Positions 62,109 to 64,000 of a DNA stretch of 64,000 nucleotides are shown one piece after another. The DNA is taken from NCBI RefSeq assembly GCF_000319305.2, contig NZ_AMWJ02000004.1, positions 248,001 through 312,000 on the forward strand, read 5' to 3'. This DNA comes from Pseudomonas bharatica CSV86. GTDB taxonomy: Bacteria > Pseudomonadota > Gammaproteobacteria > Pseudomonadales > Pseudomonadaceae. The translations under genes were made by a program, and so were the position numbers. The stretch's first letter is position 1; each line of letters begins with the position of its first letter. The notes under the pieces were generated by a model. It was not told the DNA's origin, ran no database searches, and saw nothing but the letters and a program-made list of their open reading frames with translations.

Positions 62109-62876
62109 ATGAATAGGCCGAAGCTTGCTCCACCTTGTCCGGGTTGGCGGGAGGATTTATCCGGTCCTGACGAGTTGCCCACTCTTGCGCCGTCCCTCGG
62201 TTTTGACACGCCTAACCACCAAGATGATGTCTTTCTAGAGATACCCAGAGCTGCGGCGCTTGTCAGAGGTTTGGTGGTCGTTTCTGTGCCCTTACTGGCA
62301 ATATCGCTTTTATTTGTTTCCTGGCTTTATATAACGGCTGAAAGAACGCTTAAGCCTGAAGAGTGGTTTATATTTATTTCCATGTTATTGATTGGAGCTT
62401 GGTCGCTCCCAATTTTTTGGAAGCTTGATGTATCCCCTCCCCGGGATTTACCACTCCGCTTTAACCGAGCCAGGCAACGACTCTACGCGTACAACTTCAA
62501 CCACCGCTGGTGGAACCCTTTCGAGCGCTGGCAAGTGACACCGGTAGCCTATGACTGGTCGCAAGTACGGGCCGAGCGCTGGTTGCAGCGTGGCGCGACT
62601 ACCCACGGGATCATCATCAAGGGCGGCGTGGTGCTCTCCATCGTCAAGCCGGGCACCAACGAAGTCATCGACCGTTTCCCTCTTACCACCATGGGCGCTG
62701 ACGGGCACGCTTGGGCCTACATCTGCACCTACATGCAGAAAGGCCCTGACGCGCTGCCTCCCCCCGGCCCGGCGAAAGATCACAACGATGTGCTGTGGTG
62801 CAACATCGCCGTGCTCCTTGCCCCAAAGGTTAAATGGCCTGCCGAAATGGATCTCGAGTCGAGGACGGCGCCATGA
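62109..62876 (+). CDS. DUF6708-type immunity protein candidate 2
   Basis: A 255-residue paralogue of the preceding product, complete. It has two membrane helices (VVVSVPLLAISLLFVSWLY and WFIFISMLLIGAWSLPIFW) and a C-terminal soluble domain almost identical to copy 1 (over 95 percent by eye from about residue 130). The membrane part is clearly different. The 5' half is AT-rich compared with flanking genes. With the effector next to it this is best read as a second immunity gene, possibly for a related toxin. No ribosome overlap, but 20 bp separate it from copy 1. Confidence 0.75.
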   Translation: MNRPKLAPPCPGWREDLSGPDELPTLAPSLGFDTPNHQDDVFLEIPRAAALVRGLVVVSVPLLAISLLFVSWLYITAERTLKPEEWFIFISMLLIGAWSLPIFWKLDVSPPRDLPLRFNRARQRLYAYNFNHRWWNPFERWQVTPVAYDWSQVRAERWLQRGATTHGIIIKGGVVLSIVKPGTNEVIDRFPLTTMGADGHAWAYICTYMQKGPDALPPPGPAKDHNDVLWCNIAVLLAPKVKWPAEMDLESRTAP

Positions 62877-62972
62877 CTGCGGAATGCTGTTCTGAAATGC
62901 TCACCAAAGCTCATCGCCCGTGTCGGTGACACCACCAACCGAAGGGGATCCGGACTGGCGAGTGGCGTGAAT

Positions 62973-63389
62973 TCAGCGTGTGAAAAGCACCGAGCAAGCA
63001 CTCTTCCACGCCTCATGCTGATACTTGTTGAGGGCCGCCGGAGGCGCAAGGTCATGCTTCTTCCCCTGCGCCGCAATCGTCTGCGGCGACACCAGCAGCA
63101 CCTCGCACCCCTGCAGCAACTGCAGCAGCCCTTCCAGCTTGAACGTCACCGGCCCACCGGCGAAGTCGCCTTTCTTGCTGCGCTTCTTGATCGCTACATG
63201 AGTCACGCCGTGTTCACTAACAAACGCCTGCACACGGGCCAAAAACTCGCGGACCTGCCCGGCATCCTCGTCATCTTCGATGCCGATCTTCTTGATGGCG
63301 CTGGGCAGATGTACCGGTTGCCCGGCGTCCAGGCTGGCCAGGGCCAGCAGGGCTTCGCTGCCCTTGAGTTCGATACCGCACGTAATCAT
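62973..63389 (-). CDS. DUF3010 family protein
   Basis: A 138-residue cytosolic protein with the family start MITCGIELKGSEALLALASL and a RNase H-like pattern (VTHVAIKKRSKKGDFAGGP, then LQGCEVLLVSPQTIAA). Function is unknown; DUF3010 members are widespread in gammaproteobacteria. It is convergent with the immunity gene and lies 7 bp downstream of the LprI-like gene. Confidence 0.85.
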   Translation of the reverse strand: MITCGIELKGSEALLALASLDAGQPVHLPSAIKKIGIEDDEDAGQVREFLARVQAFVSEHGVTHVAIKKRSKKGDFAGGPVTFKLEGLLQLLQGCEVLLVSPQTIAAQGKKHDLAPPAALNKYQHEAWKSACSVLFTR

Positions 63390-63396
63390 GGAAGTC

Positions 63397-63804
63397 TCAG
63401 TCGGAGGTCGGCAGGCCGAGGGATTGCAGGTATTCGGAGCGGTCGTCGTTGCGCTGCGCCATGCAGGTGTTCTGCGCGGCGTCGAAGGCCTTGCCTGCGG
63501 GGATGTCGTAGGTTTCGACCTTGCAGTCGGCGTCACGCAGTTGTTTCCAGATGGTTTCGGCTTCGTTGAGGCGCTTGCTCAGTTCGGCGATTTTCGCGGC
63601 CTTGCCGGCGTATTGTTCCTTGATGCGGTCCTGCAGGTCGGCGAAGGCGGCGTCCAGCTCGCGCTCGGAGGCGGTGCGGCTGTAGCGGGCGCATTCGTAG
63701 TTCTGCTGGTCGGTTTCCACGTTGTCGCATGGCGTGCTTTCTTCTTCGGCAGCGTGGGCGCCGACGGCCAGGGCCGCGAGCATCAGCAAGACCATCGATT
63801 TCAT
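63397..63804 (-). CDS. Secreted LprI-like protein (DUF1311)
   Basis: A 135-residue exported protein. Signal peptide MKSMVLLMLAALAVGAHA; the mature part has four or more cysteines and the DUF1311/LprI pattern (NYECARYSRTASERELDAAF and LRDADCKVETYDIPAG, with AAQNTCMAQRNDDRSEYLQ). LprI proteins inhibit lysozyme in mycobacteria; most proteobacterial members are untested. I use the ATG at 63804, since GGGAG lies about 9 bases upstream; the ATG at 63813 would sit directly on that site. Confidence 0.85.
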   Translation of the reverse strand: MKSMVLLMLAALAVGAHAAEEESTPCDNVETDQQNYECARYSRTASERELDAAFADLQDRIKEQYAGKAAKIAELSKRLNEAETIWKQLRDADCKVETYDIPAGKAFDAAQNTCMAQRNDDRSEYLQSLGLPTSD

Positions 63805-63911
63805 CAAAGTCATCTCCCAAAGGGCCATTAAAAGGTCTATGGACGGCGATTCTCGCTCTTTGCCAAGGCAAAGAACAGGGAGCATAGATGAAGGTTTTGG
63901 CGGTTGTTATT

Positions 63912-63924
63912 GATAATGATTATC
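63912..63924 (+). promoter_or_regulatory. Fur box
   Basis: GATAATGATTATC, a 6-1-6 inverted repeat identical to the Fur consensus core. It faces the right edge, where a GTG at about 63986 (GTGGCGGACGACAAG) could start an iron-regulated gene cut by the window. The remaining bases are too few to identify it. Confidence 0.75.
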
Positions 63925-64000
63925 GACTGCCGGTAACATCGCCCGCCCATGCCTCCGGGCGACTTCTTCGACAGGCAGCCGAATCGTGGCGGACGACAAG

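Noticed and set aside
1..64000. CRISPR arrays, tRNA or rRNA genes, prophage attachment sites
   Set aside because: No regularly spaced direct repeats, cloverleaf-like genes or tRNA-flanked duplications were seen; the only mobile element is the ISL3-type insertion.

Overview
The window reads as chromosomal DNA of a fluorescens- or putida-like Pseudomonas. The GC content is high, the 22-bp REP core GCTGGCAAGCCAGCTCCCAC and its complement recur between genes, and the gene order bet / cbc / sdaB / gbdR / cdh / caiX / cdhR matches the choline-carnitine region known from P. aeruginosa. There are no tRNA, rRNA or CRISPR features that I can see.

Left third (1-10.8 kb): the N-terminal part of an MscK channel gene, a frameshifted NhaP2 K+/H+ antiporter gene, then the choline-to-betaine operon betIBA facing the choline transporter gene betT. 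One perfect 20-bp palindrome lies between betI and betT and carries a -35 box for each direction.

Inserted block (10.8-20.8 kb): a CapA-like metallophosphatase, a DUF1302/DUF1329 outer-membrane pair, a LysR regulator, an MFS transporter, a DUF2817 zinc-peptidase-like protein and a cache-GGDEF diguanylate cyclase. In P. aeruginosa betT and cbcV are adjacent, so this looks like an accessory module.

Quaternary-amine catabolism (20.9-32.5 kb): the choline ABC transporter cbcXWV, serine dehydratase sdaB, the regulator gbdR, the carnitine operon caiX-cdhC-cdhA-cdhB and its regulator cdhR. Choline or carnitine is imported, converted to glycine betaine and finally to serine, which SdaB deaminates. 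21-bp-spaced direct repeats upstream of cbcX and of caiX are good candidates for the GbdR and CdhR sites.

Type VI secretion locus (32.5-62.9 kb): tssM-tssA-tagO-tssH on the minus strand and tssB-C-E-F-G-fha-tssJ-tssK-tssL-hcp-vgrG-adaptor-effector-immunity on the plus strand. tssK is cut by a 3372-bp ISPpu12-type element (transposase, lspA, cation efflux gene, MerR regulator) with a perfect 8-bp target duplication. tssK also carries a separate frameshift just upstream, and tssH, the tssJ region and the first immunity gene each have an apparent one-base loss in a G/C run. Taken at face value the apparatus is broken; some of the indels could be read errors, but the insertion is not. The vgrG island ends with a VasX/BTH_I2691-like 1057-residue effector and two tandem DUF6708-type membrane proteins, the likely immunity genes.

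Right edge (62.9-64 kb): a DUF3010 gene, an LprI-like secreted protein gene and a Fur box facing out of the window.
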